DNA of 64,000 bases, taken from NCBI RefSeq assembly GCF_044466355.1, contig NZ_JBITMQ010000004.1, forward strand, positions 372,001-436,000, given 5' to 3'. Numbering within the stretch: the stretch's first letter is position 1; each line of letters starts with the position of its first letter. This document shows positions 42,354-52,545 of this stretch, piece after piece. Both the position numbers and the translations under genes were made by a program. Under the pieces are notes generated by a model. The model was not told the origin of the DNA. It was given only the letters and a program-made list of their open reading frames with translations, and ran no database searches. The stretch is from Actinophytocola sp044466355. Its GTDB lineage: Bacteria > Actinomycetota > Actinomycetes > Mycobacteriales > Pseudonocardiaceae.

Positions 42354-42381
42354 TTGTCCACAGGTGCTCCGGTTGTCCACA
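42354..42381 (+). promoter_or_regulatory. DnaA-box pair upstream of the HIT gene
   Basis: TTGTCCACA at 42354-42362 and 42373-42381, 19 bp start to start; same geometry as 460-487. The first copy starts directly after the CGNR stop codon. Confidence 0.6.
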
Positions 42382-42438
42382 GCCGACCGCTGTCGGACCG
42401 GTTCCGTCGGTGGGTACCGGTAGGCTGGCATGGCGGGT

Positions 42439-42482
42439 GGCCCCCGGGAATGGGTGGGGGTTGAGGTTACGCACCGGGGGCC
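42439..42482 (+). terminator. hairpin between CGNR and HIT genes
   Basis: 9-bp perfect stem GGCCCCCGG (42439-42447) with 42474-42482, 26-nt loop. Probable terminator of the L11-like/CGNR operon. Confidence 0.45.
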
Positions 42483-42531
42483 GGGCGCTGTCGCGTTTTC
42501 GCAGGTCAACGGGTTGTTGGTGGGAAGGTCG

Positions 42532-42560
42532 TTGGGGACGGCGGTTCTGGTCGGTACCGT
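42532..42560 (+). promoter_or_regulatory. promoter of the HIT gene, leaderless geometry
   Basis: TTGGGG (42532-42537), 17-bp spacer, TACCGT (42555-42560); the GTG at 42569 lies where transcription should start. Confidence 0.45.
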
Positions 42561-42568
42561 CCGTGTGC

Positions 42569-43009
42569 GTGTCCTGTTACGTCTGCGACAAGCACCAGAC
42601 CGGTGACGGGGTCGTCGCCGGTGACGAGCTGATGGTGCTCGCGCACGTGCTCCCCGACGCCCCCGGCAACGATGGCGCCCCCGTCTACCTCGGCCACCTG
42701 GTCGTCGAACCCCGCCGCCACGTCCCCGGCCTCGCCGACCTCACCCCCGACGAGGCGGCAGCCCTCGGTCGGTGGGCCGCCCGGGCCGCGCGGGCCCTTC
42801 ACGCCGAGCACGTCTACTCGTCGATCGTCGGTCACCAGGTCGACCACCTCCACCTGCACCTCGTCCCCCGCTACCCGGGCACGCCGCGCGAGTTCTGGTG
42901 GCCGCGGCTCGACGAGTGGCCGGCCGCCCCACTGGGCGGGAACGCCGAGGTCACCCAGCTGGTGGGAGAGATACGGGCGCGGCTCGATGTGCCCGGCGGC
43001 GGCAGATAG
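42569..43009 (+). CDS. HIT-family nucleotide-binding protein
   Basis: 146 aa from GTG 42569 (SCYVCDKHQTGDG); a GTG six bases earlier is also possible. C-terminal histidine triad HQVDHLHLHLVPR (HxHxHxx) and N-terminal CYVC, usual for bacterial HIT hydrolases that cleave nucleotide phosphoramidates or dinucleoside polyphosphates. Stop is 35 bp from the glyA start. The frame upstream (from 42410) runs through the hairpin and promoter and is rejected. Confidence 0.85.
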   Translation: MSCYVCDKHQTGDGVVAGDELMVLAHVLPDAPGNDGAPVYLGHLVVEPRRHVPGLADLTPDEAAALGRWAARAARALHAEHVYSSIVGHQVDHLHLHLVPRYPGTPREFWWPRLDEWPAAPLGGNAEVTQLVGEIRARLDVPGGGR

Positions 43010-43044
43010 TGTCGTTGCCGGCACCGAACACGATGGAGGCACCC

Positions 43045-44307
<1,263 letters not shown>

Positions 44308-44311
44308 CCGC

Positions 44312-44366
44312 GACTGTGAGGAACGGGCCCTCCAGCACCGTGCTGGAGGGCCCGTTCCTCACAGTC
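44312..44366. terminator. very long perfect bidirectional terminator
   Basis: 27-bp arms (44312-44338 with 44340-44366) around a single central base, the longest perfect hairpin in the window. It starts 5 bp after the glyA stop and its right arm touches the stop codon of the convergent hydrolase gene. Confidence 0.9.
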
Positions 44367-45939
44367 AGGCCTTCGTGAACCGCGGCGCGCTGGACGGGCT
44401 CTCGTTGTGGGACCGGTCCAGTGCCGTCACCACGTAGGTGTACCGCTCGCCCGGCACGGCCGTGGTGTCCGTGAACGACTGCAGCGTGCCGCTTGTCGCC
44501 CGTACGGAACCCACCAGGTTCGCCGCGTCCGCGAGGTCACAGCGGCCCACGAGGTCGTGCCCGTCGAGCCGGTAGACGCCGTACGACGTCGCCCCGTTCG
44601 CGACCCACCGGACGCGCACCCCGTCCGCCGTCCGCCTCGCGTCCGCCATCAGCGGCGCCGAGGGACCACGCGCCACCAGCCGGTCCGCGGTCGGTGCGAA
44701 CGCGGGCCGCGAGTAGTGGTCGTTCTTGACGATCGTCATGTGCTGCAACCGGTTCGCGCGTACCTGTGCGGCCGAGAAGTAGATGTCGCCTTCCACTTCC
44801 GGGTGGTCCTGGTTGAACGTGAGCTGGCGGCTCATCTCGTTCGGGTCGTGCCACGCCGGACCCTGCGCCGGGGCCGCGACCTTGTAGTTGGCGTGCCCGA
44901 TGTACAGGTTCACGTCCGTGCCCGCCACGATGTCCGACCACCACGGCACGAGCTTCGCGTAGTCGGCGACGGTGAAGCCGATGTTCCAGTACACCTGCGG
45001 CGTGATGTAGTCGATCCACTCCTCGCGCACCCACTTGACGGTGTCCGCGTACAGGTCGTCGTAGGTCTCCACGCCGCCCTGCGTCGGCGAGCCCGCCGGG
45101 TCGGTCGACGCGTTGCGCCAGATCGCGAACGGGCTGATGCCGAACTGCACCCACGGCTTCACCGAGCGGATCTCGGCGGACAGCTCGGAGATCAGCAGGT
45201 CCACGTTGCGGCGTCGCCAGTCTTCGAGCGAGAGCCCGTCGCCGTACTCGGCGTATTCGGCGGCGTCGTCGAAGACCTGGTTCGCGACCGGGTACGGGTA
45301 GAAGTAGTCGTCGAAGTGGACGGCGTCCATGTCGTACTTGCGGACCGCGTCCATGATCGCGTCGATCGTGAACTCCCGGACCTCCGGGATGCCCGGGTTG
45401 TAGTACAGCTTGCCGCCGTAGGGCAGCACCCAGTCCGGGTGCACGCGTGCCGGGTGGGTCGGCACGAGCGCGTTGACGTCGGTCCCCATGGACACGCGGT
45501 ACGGGTTGAACCAGCCGTGGAACTCGAGGTTGCGCTTGTGCGCCTCCTCGACGGCGAACGCCAGCGGGTCGTAGCCGGGGTCCTGGCCCTGCGTGCCGGT
45601 CAGCCAGTGCGACCACGGCTCGTACGGCGACGGCCAGAACGCGTCGGCGGTCGGCCGGACCTGCACGACCACCGTGTTGAGTCCCAGCGCGGCGGCTTCG
45701 TCGTACCAGCGGATCAGCTCCGCCTTCTGCTGGTCGGCGGTCAGCCCGCGGGCGGACGGCCAGTCGATGTTGGCGACGCTCGCGAGCCACTCGGCTCGCA
45801 GCTGCTGTTTCGGGGTCGCGGGGCTGGGCGCGCACTCCGTGACGGGTGCGGCGGTCGCGACGGGGGCCGCCGCGGCGAGTGACAACGCGGTGGCGGCGGC
45901 GAGGACCACGCTCATCAGTCGGTGAGGTCGTAACGGCAT
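44365..45939 (-). CDS. secreted glycoside-hydrolase-like protein (GHL10/DUF187 family)
   Basis: 524 aa. Signal peptide (hydrophobic LMSVVLAAATALSLAAAAP, cleavage about ATAAP), then a TIM-barrel GHL10 domain: EWLASVANIDWPS, LGLNTVVVQVRP, GWFNPYRVS and DAVHFDDYFYPYP with the catalytic Asp pair; C-terminal ~100 residues are fibronectin-III-like. Relatives include DigH, which cleaves denuded peptidoglycan, so a cell-wall role outside the membrane is likely. Start ATG 45939 chosen before the signal peptide; no strong ribosome-binding site. Confidence 0.87.
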   Translation of the reverse strand: MPLRPHRLMSVVLAAATALSLAAAAPVATAAPVTECAPSPATPKQQLRAEWLASVANIDWPSARGLTADQQKAELIRWYDEAAALGLNTVVVQVRPTADAFWPSPYEPWSHWLTGTQGQDPGYDPLAFAVEEAHKRNLEFHGWFNPYRVSMGTDVNALVPTHPARVHPDWVLPYGGKLYYNPGIPEVREFTIDAIMDAVRKYDMDAVHFDDYFYPYPVANQVFDDAAEYAEYGDGLSLEDWRRRNVDLLISELSAEIRSVKPWVQFGISPFAIWRNASTDPAGSPTQGGVETYDDLYADTVKWVREEWIDYITPQVYWNIGFTVADYAKLVPWWSDIVAGTDVNLYIGHANYKVAAPAQGPAWHDPNEMSRQLTFNQDHPEVEGDIYFSAAQVRANRLQHMTIVKNDHYSRPAFAPTADRLVARGPSAPLMADARRTADGVRVRWVANGATSYGVYRLDGHDLVGRCDLADAANLVGSVRATSGTLQSFTDTTAVPGERYTYVVTALDRSHNESPSSAPRFTKA

Positions 45940-46132
45940 TGGAGCAGTGTGTCGCCTGCGCCACACCTCTGCCAACGGTGAGAAGGTAACGAGTCGTACT
46001 CATTGCCCGCCGGATTCTTACCGCCGCGTACGTCCGGCATGTCCGCTTGCCGAGGTTTGCCCAGGTCAGCGTGAGTATCGTGGGATCGGTGTCACAGCTA
46101 TTTCGTTTGCTAAGGAGTTGGCCTGGGTGCAT

Positions 46133-46166
46133 GCTTGTATCGACCAACTAATTGGGTGATGCAAGC
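46133..46166. promoter_or_regulatory. MarR-type operator
   Basis: Imperfect inverted repeat: 46133-46147 and 46152-46166 match in 12-13 of 15 positions (GCTTG-ATC--CCAA arms around CTAA). It lies 15 bp before the marR start codon, suiting autoregulation of the marR-MFS operon. Confidence 0.6.
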
Positions 46167-46181
46167 AACGGAGGACGGGTC

Positions 46182-46715
46182 GTGGTCGCTGCGGGGATCG
46201 GCGCCGAACCGGCCGAGCTGACCGAGGAGCAGCTCGAAGCGGGCCGGCGGCTCGCCGGGGCGTTCTTCGGCATCGGCAAGCAGCAGGCCGCGCTCGGGCA
46301 CCGGATGAGCAAGGCCGGCGGCGTCGACCGGTCGACCGTCATGCTGCTGAAGACACTCGTACACCAGGGGCCGAGCAGGTCCAGCGCGCTGGCGGCGGCG
46401 ATCCACTCGGATCCGTCGACGGTCAGCAGGCAGATCGCCGCGATGGTGCGGGACGGTCTGGTGGAGCGGATGGCCGATCCCGAGGACGGCAGGGCCAGCG
46501 TGCTCGTGCCCACCGAGGCAGGAAAGGCGCTCCTGGAAGAGCAGCGCAAGCGGCTGGGGCTCGCGCTCGCTCGCGTCGTACAGGAGTGGGCGCCAGACGA
46601 CGTGGACAGGTTCCTCGAGCTGCTCGAACGGTTCGTCACGGACCACGAGCGCCACCTGCCCGAGATGATCAACGAATGCGTGGCGTTCGCCGCGCGTTCC
46701 GAAGGGGAGAAGTAG
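46182..46715 (+). CDS. MarR-family transcriptional regulator
   Basis: 177 aa winged-helix repressor: VDRSTVMLLKTLVHQGPSRSSALAAA, DPSTVSRQIAAMVRDGLVER (recognition helix) and DPEDGRASVLVPTEAGKALL (wing). GTG 46182 has GGAGGA 6 nt upstream; the upstream frame starts in the operator. Directly followed (next codon) by the MFS pump gene, so it probably represses an efflux operon in response to the pump's substrates. Confidence 0.9.
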   Translation: MVAAGIGAEPAELTEEQLEAGRRLAGAFFGIGKQQAALGHRMSKAGGVDRSTVMLLKTLVHQGPSRSSALAAAIHSDPSTVSRQIAAMVRDGLVERMADPEDGRASVLVPTEAGKALLEEQRKRLGLALARVVQEWAPDDVDRFLELLERFVTDHERHLPEMINECVAFAARSEGEK

Positions 46716-48314
46716 ATGTCCGAGTCAACCTCGCGCAGTGTGCCCGAGGTGCAGGGGGAGCGGAGCGGCGTCCTGTCGCACCGCCAGATCATGACGATCC
46801 TCGCCGGGCTCCTGCTCGGCATGCTGCTGGCCGCGCTGGACATGACGATCATGGGCTCGGCGACCAAGACGATCGCCGACCAGCTGCACGGCCAGACCAT
46901 CCAGGCGTGGGTCACCACCGCCTACCTGATCACGTCGACGATCTCGACGCCGTTGTACGGCAAGCTGTCGGACATCCTCGGCCGCAAGCCGATGTACCTG
47001 ACCGCGATCACGCTGTTCCTGGCCGGCTCGGTGCTGTCGGCGCTGGCCACCTCGATGTATGAGCTGGCCGCGTTCCGCGCGGTCCAGGGCCTCGGCGCCG
47101 GTGGCCTGATGTCGCTCGCGCTCGCGATCCTCGCCGACCTGGTCTCGCCGCGGGAACGCAGCAAGTACCAGGGCTACTTCATGGCGGTCTGGGGCACGTC
47201 CAGCGTGCTCGGGCCGGTGGTCGGCGGGTTCTTCGCCGGCGCGGACACCATCTTCGGCTTCGACGGCTGGCGCTGGGTGTTCCTCGTGAACCTGCCGGTC
47301 GGCATCGTCGCGCTGTTCGTGGTCGCCCGGTACCTGAACGTCCCGCACACCAGGGTGAACCACCGCGTCGACTACTGGGGCGCGGCCGCGCTCACCGTCG
47401 CGCTGGTGCCGCTGCTGATCGTGGCCGAGCAGGGCCGTGAGTGGGGCTGGAACTCCGGCGCCGCGTGGGCGATGTACGGGATCGGTGCCGTCGGCCTGGT
47501 CGCGTTCGTGTTCGTGGAGCGGCTGATGGGCGACGAGGCGCTGCTGCCGCTGCGGTTGTTCCGCAGGCCGGTGTTCTCGCTGACCAACGTCATCAACTTC
47601 GTGATGGGCATCGGCATGTTCGGCATGATGATGTCGCTGCCGCTGTACCTGCAGATCGTGAAGGGCGCGTCGCCGACCGAGTCGGGCCTGCAGACCCTGC
47701 CGATGACCGCGGGAATCCTCGTGGCGTCGATGGGTTCCGGCATCCTGATCTCGAAGACGGGCCGGTACAAGCGGTTCCCGATCGCGGGGTTGCTGATCGT
47801 GTCGGTGTCGATGTTCCTGTTCGCGCAGATCGGCGTGGACACACCGCTCGTGACCACGATGCTGATCATGGGCCTGGCGGGCCTCGGACTCGGCCTGTGC
47901 ATGCAGACCCTGATCCTGGCGATCCAGAACGACGTGCCCGCCAAGGACATGGGCGTCGCGACCTCGTCGGCGACGTTCTTCCGGTCCATCGGCGGCACGG
48001 TCGGCACCGCGGTGTTCCTGTCGATCCTGTTCAGCGTCACGTTGTCGAACCTGCCGGTGTTCCCCGGCGCGGGCGGCGCGGTGGACCTGAACGACACGTC
48101 GTTCCTCGCGACGCTGCCGCCCGAGCAGGCCCGCCCGATCCTGGAGGCCTTCTCGACCGGTGTGGACACCGTGTTCACGGTCGGCGGGATCGTGGTCTTC
48201 GTGGCCTTCGTGCTGATGTGGTTCCTGAAGGAGATCCCGCTGTCCGACAAGTCGGGCATCCAGCGGGTGGCGGACGACGAGGCGGCCGCGGCCGCACCGG
48301 CGATCGCGCACTGA
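46716..48314 (+). CDS. MFS multidrug efflux transporter, DHA2 (EmrB/QacA) 14-helix type
   Basis: 532 aa, 14 membrane helices. LAALDMTIMGSATKTIADQL (helix 1), GKLSDILGRKPMYL (motif A), RAVQGLGAGGLMSLA and GPVVGGFF (motif C, antiporter) are diagnostic for DHA2 drug:H+ antiporters. ATG 46716 starts right after the marR stop with GGGGAGAAG upstream. Exported compound unknown. Hairpin terminator follows. Confidence 0.92.
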   Translation: MSESTSRSVPEVQGERSGVLSHRQIMTILAGLLLGMLLAALDMTIMGSATKTIADQLHGQTIQAWVTTAYLITSTISTPLYGKLSDILGRKPMYLTAITLFLAGSVLSALATSMYELAAFRAVQGLGAGGLMSLALAILADLVSPRERSKYQGYFMAVWGTSSVLGPVVGGFFAGADTIFGFDGWRWVFLVNLPVGIVALFVVARYLNVPHTRVNHRVDYWGAAALTVALVPLLIVAEQGREWGWNSGAAWAMYGIGAVGLVAFVFVERLMGDEALLPLRLFRRPVFSLTNVINFVMGIGMFGMMMSLPLYLQIVKGASPTESGLQTLPMTAGILVASMGSGILISKTGRYKRFPIAGLLIVSVSMFLFAQIGVDTPLVTTMLIMGLAGLGLGLCMQTLILAIQNDVPAKDMGVATSSATFFRSIGGTVGTAVFLSILFSVTLSNLPVFPGAGGAVDLNDTSFLATLPPEQARPILEAFSTGVDTVFTVGGIVVFVAFVLMWFLKEIPLSDKSGIQRVADDEAAAAAPAIAH

Positions 48315-48327
48315 CCGGGGGAGGTGA

Positions 48328-48360
48328 GGGCCCCGCGTACCCAGGGGGTGCGTGGGGCCC
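48328..48360. terminator. terminator between MFS and ppa genes
   Basis: 15-bp stem (48328-48342 with 48346-48360) with two G-T type mismatches, 3-nt loop, between convergent genes. Confidence 0.65.
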
Positions 48361-48375
48361 GTCCCGTCCGGCCGT

Positions 48376-48879
48376 CTAGTGGTGCGGGTACACCCCGCCT
48401 GCCTCGCGCAGCCGCTCGTAGGAGCGGGCGATCTCCTTCTCCGCCTCGTCGCGGCCCACCCAGGTGGCGCCCTCGACGCTCTTGCCCGGCTCCAGGTCCT
48501 TGTAGACCTCGAAGAAGTGCTGGATCTCCAGCCGGTGGTACTCGGCGAGGTGGTGGATGTCGCGCAGGTGCTCGGTGCGCGGGTCCTCGGCGGGCACGCA
48601 CAGGACCTTGTCGTCGCCGCCCTTCTCGTCGGTCATGCGGAACATGCCGATGGCCCTGGCCTTGATCAGGCAGCCGGGGAACGTCGGCTCCTGGACGAGC
48701 ACCAGCGCGTCGAGCGGGTCGCCGTCCTCGCCAAGGGTGTTCTCCACGAAGCCGTAGTCGGCCGGGTACTGGGTCGCCGTGAACAGGGTCCTGTCCAGGC
48801 GGATCCGGCCGGTCGCGTGATCCAGTTCGTACTTGTTGCGCACGCCTTTGGGGATTTCGATCGTGACGTCGAACTCCAC
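48376..48879 (-). CDS. ppa: inorganic pyrophosphatase (family I)
   Basis: 167 aa soluble enzyme splitting PPi. Active-site acid cluster DGDPLDALVL, TATQYPADYGF and DEKGGDDKV with KYELDHATG at the substrate end; length equals M. tuberculosis Ppa. Together with the membrane pump at 9588-11894 the cell has both soluble and energy-conserving PPi hydrolysis. ATG 48879; divergent from dacB, as Rv3628/Rv3627c are in M. tuberculosis. Confidence 0.95.
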   Translation of the reverse strand: MEFDVTIEIPKGVRNKYELDHATGRIRLDRTLFTATQYPADYGFVENTLGEDGDPLDALVLVQEPTFPGCLIKARAIGMFRMTDEKGGDDKVLCVPAEDPRTEHLRDIHHLAEYHRLEIQHFFEVYKDLEPGKSVEGATWVGRDEAEKEIARSYERLREAGGVYPHH

Positions 48880-48958
48880 TGTTTTCCTCGCTCAAATCGG
48901 CTCGTGTCGGGGTGCCATCTAGTGTGGACCACTGCTGGTTACCGATTGGGGAGGGCAC

Positions 48959-51415
48959 GTGCCGCAGTCCGGGGATGGGGACCTCTGGCCGACGACCGAC
49001 GACGACACCCGGCCGCCGGCGTCCAAGGACGCCGAAACCCACGAGATGCCCGTCCCTGACCAGCAGAAACAAGACGAGGAGAAGCCGTCGGCGGAGGCCG
49101 TGGAAGCCGACGCTCCCGACGACGAGGAGCCCGCCCCGGCCGAGCCGGAGGGTGACGAACCGCACGCGAAACCCGAGCCACAGATCACCCGACCGATGTC
49201 GCGGCCAGTCGAGGAGAGACAAACGGAGCCCGACAGATCCCCGGCATGGCCGTCCGTCGAGAGCGGCACCGACGAGAACCAGCAGACCACCGCGACGAGC
49301 TACACCAAGCCCGAACGTCCCGAGCCCACCGGCCAGGAGAACGCGAAGACCGCCGTCGTGCGCCCGGTCGAGGCCCCCGGCGACAGCGAGCCCGCGGACC
49401 CGGAAGACGAGAAGGACGAGCCCGGCACGCTCGACGCCGAGCCCGCGTCCCCGGCCCCTGAGAACGAAGAAGCGTCGCCCTCGCGCGAGAGCGGGGACAA
49501 GACACGGCCTGACGAGGCTCCGGGCTCGCTCTTCCGTGAGCCCGAGAGCAAAACCCGGCTGACCGCCCGACCTCCGGCGCTGTGGCCCGGCGACGCGGAC
49601 AGCAAGGAAACCCCTGCCCGCCCCGGTGACGCGCCGACGAGTTTCATGCGGCCCGTCCAGCCGAAACGCGGCCCCGAGGAGCCCGGGCCGGGCTTCCGCC
49701 GCCAGCCGGACACCAGGCAAGAGAACGCTCCCACGAGCTTCCTGCGTCCGGACAGCAAGCCCAGCGCGTCCCGGCCCCCGAACTTCGTCCGCCCCAGCAC
49801 CACCCGGGACGACGCGACGAGCTTCATCCCCCGCGACGCCGGCGGCGCGCCCGTCTTCTCGCGCCCCGAAACCCCCACCACGTTCCTCCGGCGGGACAAC
49901 CCACCGAGCTTCAGCCGCAACAGCGACAGCGCGACGTGGCCACCGCCGGAGCCGCCCCGTGCCGCGCCCAAGCGCGTCGGTCCGGAACCGGAACCGGAAC
50001 CCGCGGAGCCGGCCGCGAACAAGTCCCGGAAACCACTGCTCATCGCGGCCATCTCGGTCGTGGCCGTCGTCGCGATCGCCTCGGGGGTCGTCTTCGGCGT
50101 ACCCGGTCTGTCCGACAAGCTCGGCCTCACCGGCGAGGACCCCGTCGCCATCGACCCGCCGCCCCGGCCGATCAGCTACACCCCGTCGCTCCACGGTCCG
50201 GACACGGCCGCACCCGCACCCACGCAGCAGGGGATCGAGCAGGCACTGGCGGGCCCGATGTCCGACGCGGCGCTCGGCAACGTCAACGGTGTCGTCATCG
50301 ACCCGGCGACCGGCGAGACGCTGTACGAGAAGAACGCCGACGGCGCGATCACCCCCGCGTCCACCGGCAAGATCCTCACCGCCGCGGCCGCGCTGCTGAG
50401 CCTCGACCCCACGAGTCAGCTGGTGACCAAGGTCGTGGCGGGTGACCAGCCCGGCGAGGTGATCATCGTCGGCGGCGGCGACCCGACGATCTCCTCCCTC
50501 GAGGTCGGCGAGGAGTCGATCTACCCGGGCGCCGCGCACCTGTCCGAGCTGGTGGACCAGGTCAAGGACAGCGGCGCGCAGGTCCAGACCGTCTACATCG
50601 ACCAGAGCCGCTACGCGCCGCCGGGCCTGGCGCCGAGCTGGCTGCCCGCCGACGTCGGCCTCGGCTACATCGCGCCGATCGTGCCCGCCATGCTCGACGG
50701 CGACCGGCAGACCGACCCGGCGGAGAACTACTCGCCGCGCACCACCGACCCCGGCCGCACACTGGTCGACGCGTTCGCCAACCGCATGGGCGCGTCCCCT
50801 GGCGCGTCCACCGAGAAGAAGGCACCCGAGAACGCGGAGGTGCTCGGCGAGATCCGCTCCGCGCCCGTCACCCAGCTCGTCGACAACATGCTGAACCGCT
50901 CGGAGAACACGCTCGCCGACGTCCTCGCCCACGAGGTCGCGATCACGGCGGGCGAGGAACCGAACTTCGACGGCGCCAGCAAGGCCATGCTCGACGTCCT
51001 GCGCGAGAACGGGTTCAACGTCGACGGCGTGGTGCTGCGCGACGGCAGCGGCATGTCCGAGGAGAACAAGATGACCGCGCGGCTGCTCGCCGAGGTCCTC
51101 GCGGTCGCGGCGGGCCCGGACGGCAAGGACCCGCGCACCGCCAAGCTGCGCCCGCTGCTCGGCGGCCTGCCCGTCGCGGGCGGCAGCGGCACGCTCGCCG
51201 ACCGGTACACCGAGGGCGACGCCGTCGCGGGCAAGGGCTGGGTGCGGGCCAAGACCGGTTCGCTGACGGGGATCAACTCGCTCGCGGGCATCGTGCTCGA
51301 CAAGGACAACAAGCCGTTGGTGTTCGCGTTCCTGACGAGCGGCACAGTGGCCACTTCGGCCCGTCCCGCACTGGACGCCGTAACCGCCGCGTTGCGCGGT
51401 TGTGGCTGTCAGTAG
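48959..51415 (+). CDS. dacB: D-alanyl-D-alanine carboxypeptidase/endopeptidase (PBP4 class) with long disordered cytoplasmic N-terminus
   Basis: 818 aa. Residues ~360-382 form one membrane helix. Outside it: penicillin-binding domain with S468-T-G-K471, S648-E-N650 and K765-T-G767. Inside: ~355 residues, Pro/Glu/Asp-rich, with repeated (P/A)T(S/T)F motifs (PTSFMRP, PTSFLRP, ATSFIPR, PTTFLRR) that look like Ser/Thr-kinase/FHA targets. The enzyme trims peptidoglycan stem peptides. M. tuberculosis Rv3627c is the syntenic PBP4-type protein but lacks such a long tail. GTG start at 48959 with GGGGAGGG upstream; next to ppa, then metalloprotease, tilS, hpt as in mycobacteria. Confidence 0.9.
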   Translation: MPQSGDGDLWPTTDDDTRPPASKDAETHEMPVPDQQKQDEEKPSAEAVEADAPDDEEPAPAEPEGDEPHAKPEPQITRPMSRPVEERQTEPDRSPAWPSVESGTDENQQTTATSYTKPERPEPTGQENAKTAVVRPVEAPGDSEPADPEDEKDEPGTLDAEPASPAPENEEASPSRESGDKTRPDEAPGSLFREPESKTRLTARPPALWPGDADSKETPARPGDAPTSFMRPVQPKRGPEEPGPGFRRQPDTRQENAPTSFLRPDSKPSASRPPNFVRPSTTRDDATSFIPRDAGGAPVFSRPETPTTFLRRDNPPSFSRNSDSATWPPPEPPRAAPKRVGPEPEPEPAEPAANKSRKPLLIAAISVVAVVAIASGVVFGVPGLSDKLGLTGEDPVAIDPPPRPISYTPSLHGPDTAAPAPTQQGIEQALAGPMSDAALGNVNGVVIDPATGETLYEKNADGAITPASTGKILTAAAALLSLDPTSQLVTKVVAGDQPGEVIIVGGGDPTISSLEVGEESIYPGAAHLSELVDQVKDSGAQVQTVYIDQSRYAPPGLAPSWLPADVGLGYIAPIVPAMLDGDRQTDPAENYSPRTTDPGRTLVDAFANRMGASPGASTEKKAPENAEVLGEIRSAPVTQLVDNMLNRSENTLADVLAHEVAITAGEEPNFDGASKAMLDVLRENGFNVDGVVLRDGSGMSEENKMTARLLAEVLAVAAGPDGKDPRTAKLRPLLGGLPVAGGSGTLADRYTEGDAVAGKGWVRAKTGSLTGINSLAGIVLDKDNKPLVFAFLTSGTVATSARPALDAVTAALRGCGCQ

Positions 51416-51462
51416 TGCCGTCGACACGGACGTTTCATGCCGCGTCAGGTAGCGTCGAAGGC

Positions 51463-52545
51463 ATGAGCGCTGCGGCGGCTGACCAGCAGAACGGGACCCG
51501 GTCCCCGGTGGACTGGGGCATCGCTGTGACCACCGCACAGAAGCTGATCAAACCGGGTCCTTCCGTGCCGATGGAGGAGGCTGAGCGGTCCGTCGCGCAG
51601 CTTCGTGGCGCCACCGACGCCGCCGAGACGCACGTCCGCGAGCTGACCGGCCTCGGGCTCGACCTGCCGCTGCACCCCGGTGACGTCGTCGACCGTCGCC
51701 GCTGGGTCGAGGCGGCCGCGGAAGGACTCGCCGCGCTGACCGACGGTGCCCTGCCCGCGGGGCAGAACCGGCCTATGGGCGGCGTTCTGGCGGGCAGTGC
51801 GGGTGTGCAAGCGGGCATGGTGCTGGCGTTCCTGGGTGGCCGCGTGCTCGGTCAGTACGACCCGTTCGGCGGTGACCCACAGGGCGGCAGGCTGCTGCTC
51901 GTGGCGCCCAACATCATGGCCGCGCAGCGCGCGTTGGACGTGCCGGCCGAGGACTTCCAGATGTGGGTGTGCCTGCACGAGTGCACGCACCGCCTGCAGT
52001 TCACGGCCGTGCCGTGGCTGCGTGGGTACTTCGCGGGCGAGGTCTCGAGGTTCCTGTCCGGACTGGACGAGACGGCGACCGGTGCGTTCACGCGGCTGCC
52101 CGAGATCATCAAGCAGATCCGGCGCCGCGCCGACGACTCCGAGTCCGGCAGCCCCGGGCCCGTCGGTCTCATGGAGATCCTGCAGACGCCGCAGCAGCGC
52201 GAGGTGTTCGACCGGCTCATCGCGCTGTCGACGCTGCTGGAGGGCCACGCGGACCACGTCATGGACGCGGTCGGCCCGTCCGTGGTGCCGAGCGTGGCGA
52301 CGATCCGCGCCCGGTTCACCCAGCGGCGCCGGGGCGGCGGCGTGCTCGACCGGCTCCTGCGCTCGCTGCTCGGTGTGGACGCGAAGGTCAAGCAGTACGC
52401 GGCGGGCGCCGCGTTCACCAGGTACGTCGTGGACGAGGTCGGCATGACCGGTTTCAACCGCGTGTGGGAGTCGCCGGAGACGGTGCCGCTGCGGTCGGAG
52501 ATCGCCGACCCGGCGGCGTGGGTGCGGCGCGTCCACGGGCGGTGA
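51463..52545 (+). CDS. zinc-dependent metalloprotease-like protein (DUF2342, Rv3626c type)
   Basis: 360 aa. VCLHECTHRLQF contains an HExxH-like HECTH site; LEGHADHVMDAVG with a further Glu/His pair fits the DUF2342/zincin-2 family. Begins MSAAAADQQNG at ATG 51463; a TAGCGT -10-like element 7 nt upstream suggests a leaderless mRNA. Protein substrate unknown. Stop overlaps the tilS GTG by four bases. Confidence 0.85.
   Translation: MSAAAADQQNGTRSPVDWGIAVTTAQKLIKPGPSVPMEEAERSVAQLRGATDAAETHVRELTGLGLDLPLHPGDVVDRRRWVEAAAEGLAALTDGALPAGQNRPMGGVLAGSAGVQAGMVLAFLGGRVLGQYDPFGGDPQGGRLLLVAPNIMAAQRALDVPAEDFQMWVCLHECTHRLQFTAVPWLRGYFAGEVSRFLSGLDETATGAFTRLPEIIKQIRRRADDSESGSPGPVGLMEILQTPQQREVFDRLIALSTLLEGHADHVMDAVGPSVVPSVATIRARFTQRRRGGGVLDRLLRSLLGVDAKVKQYAAGAAFTRYVVDEVGMTGFNRVWESPETVPLRSEIADPAAWVRRVHGR

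Noticed and set aside
42382..42568. Glycine riboswitch ahead of the HIT-glyA genes
   Set aside because: No tandem glycine-aptamer pattern is visible; only a hairpin and a plain promoter-like motif.
47372..51538. Leftward open frame of 1388 codons over the MFS, ppa and dacB genes
   Set aside because: Third-position GC bias opens antisense frames; three well-supported genes occupy the DNA and the translation has no recognisable domain.
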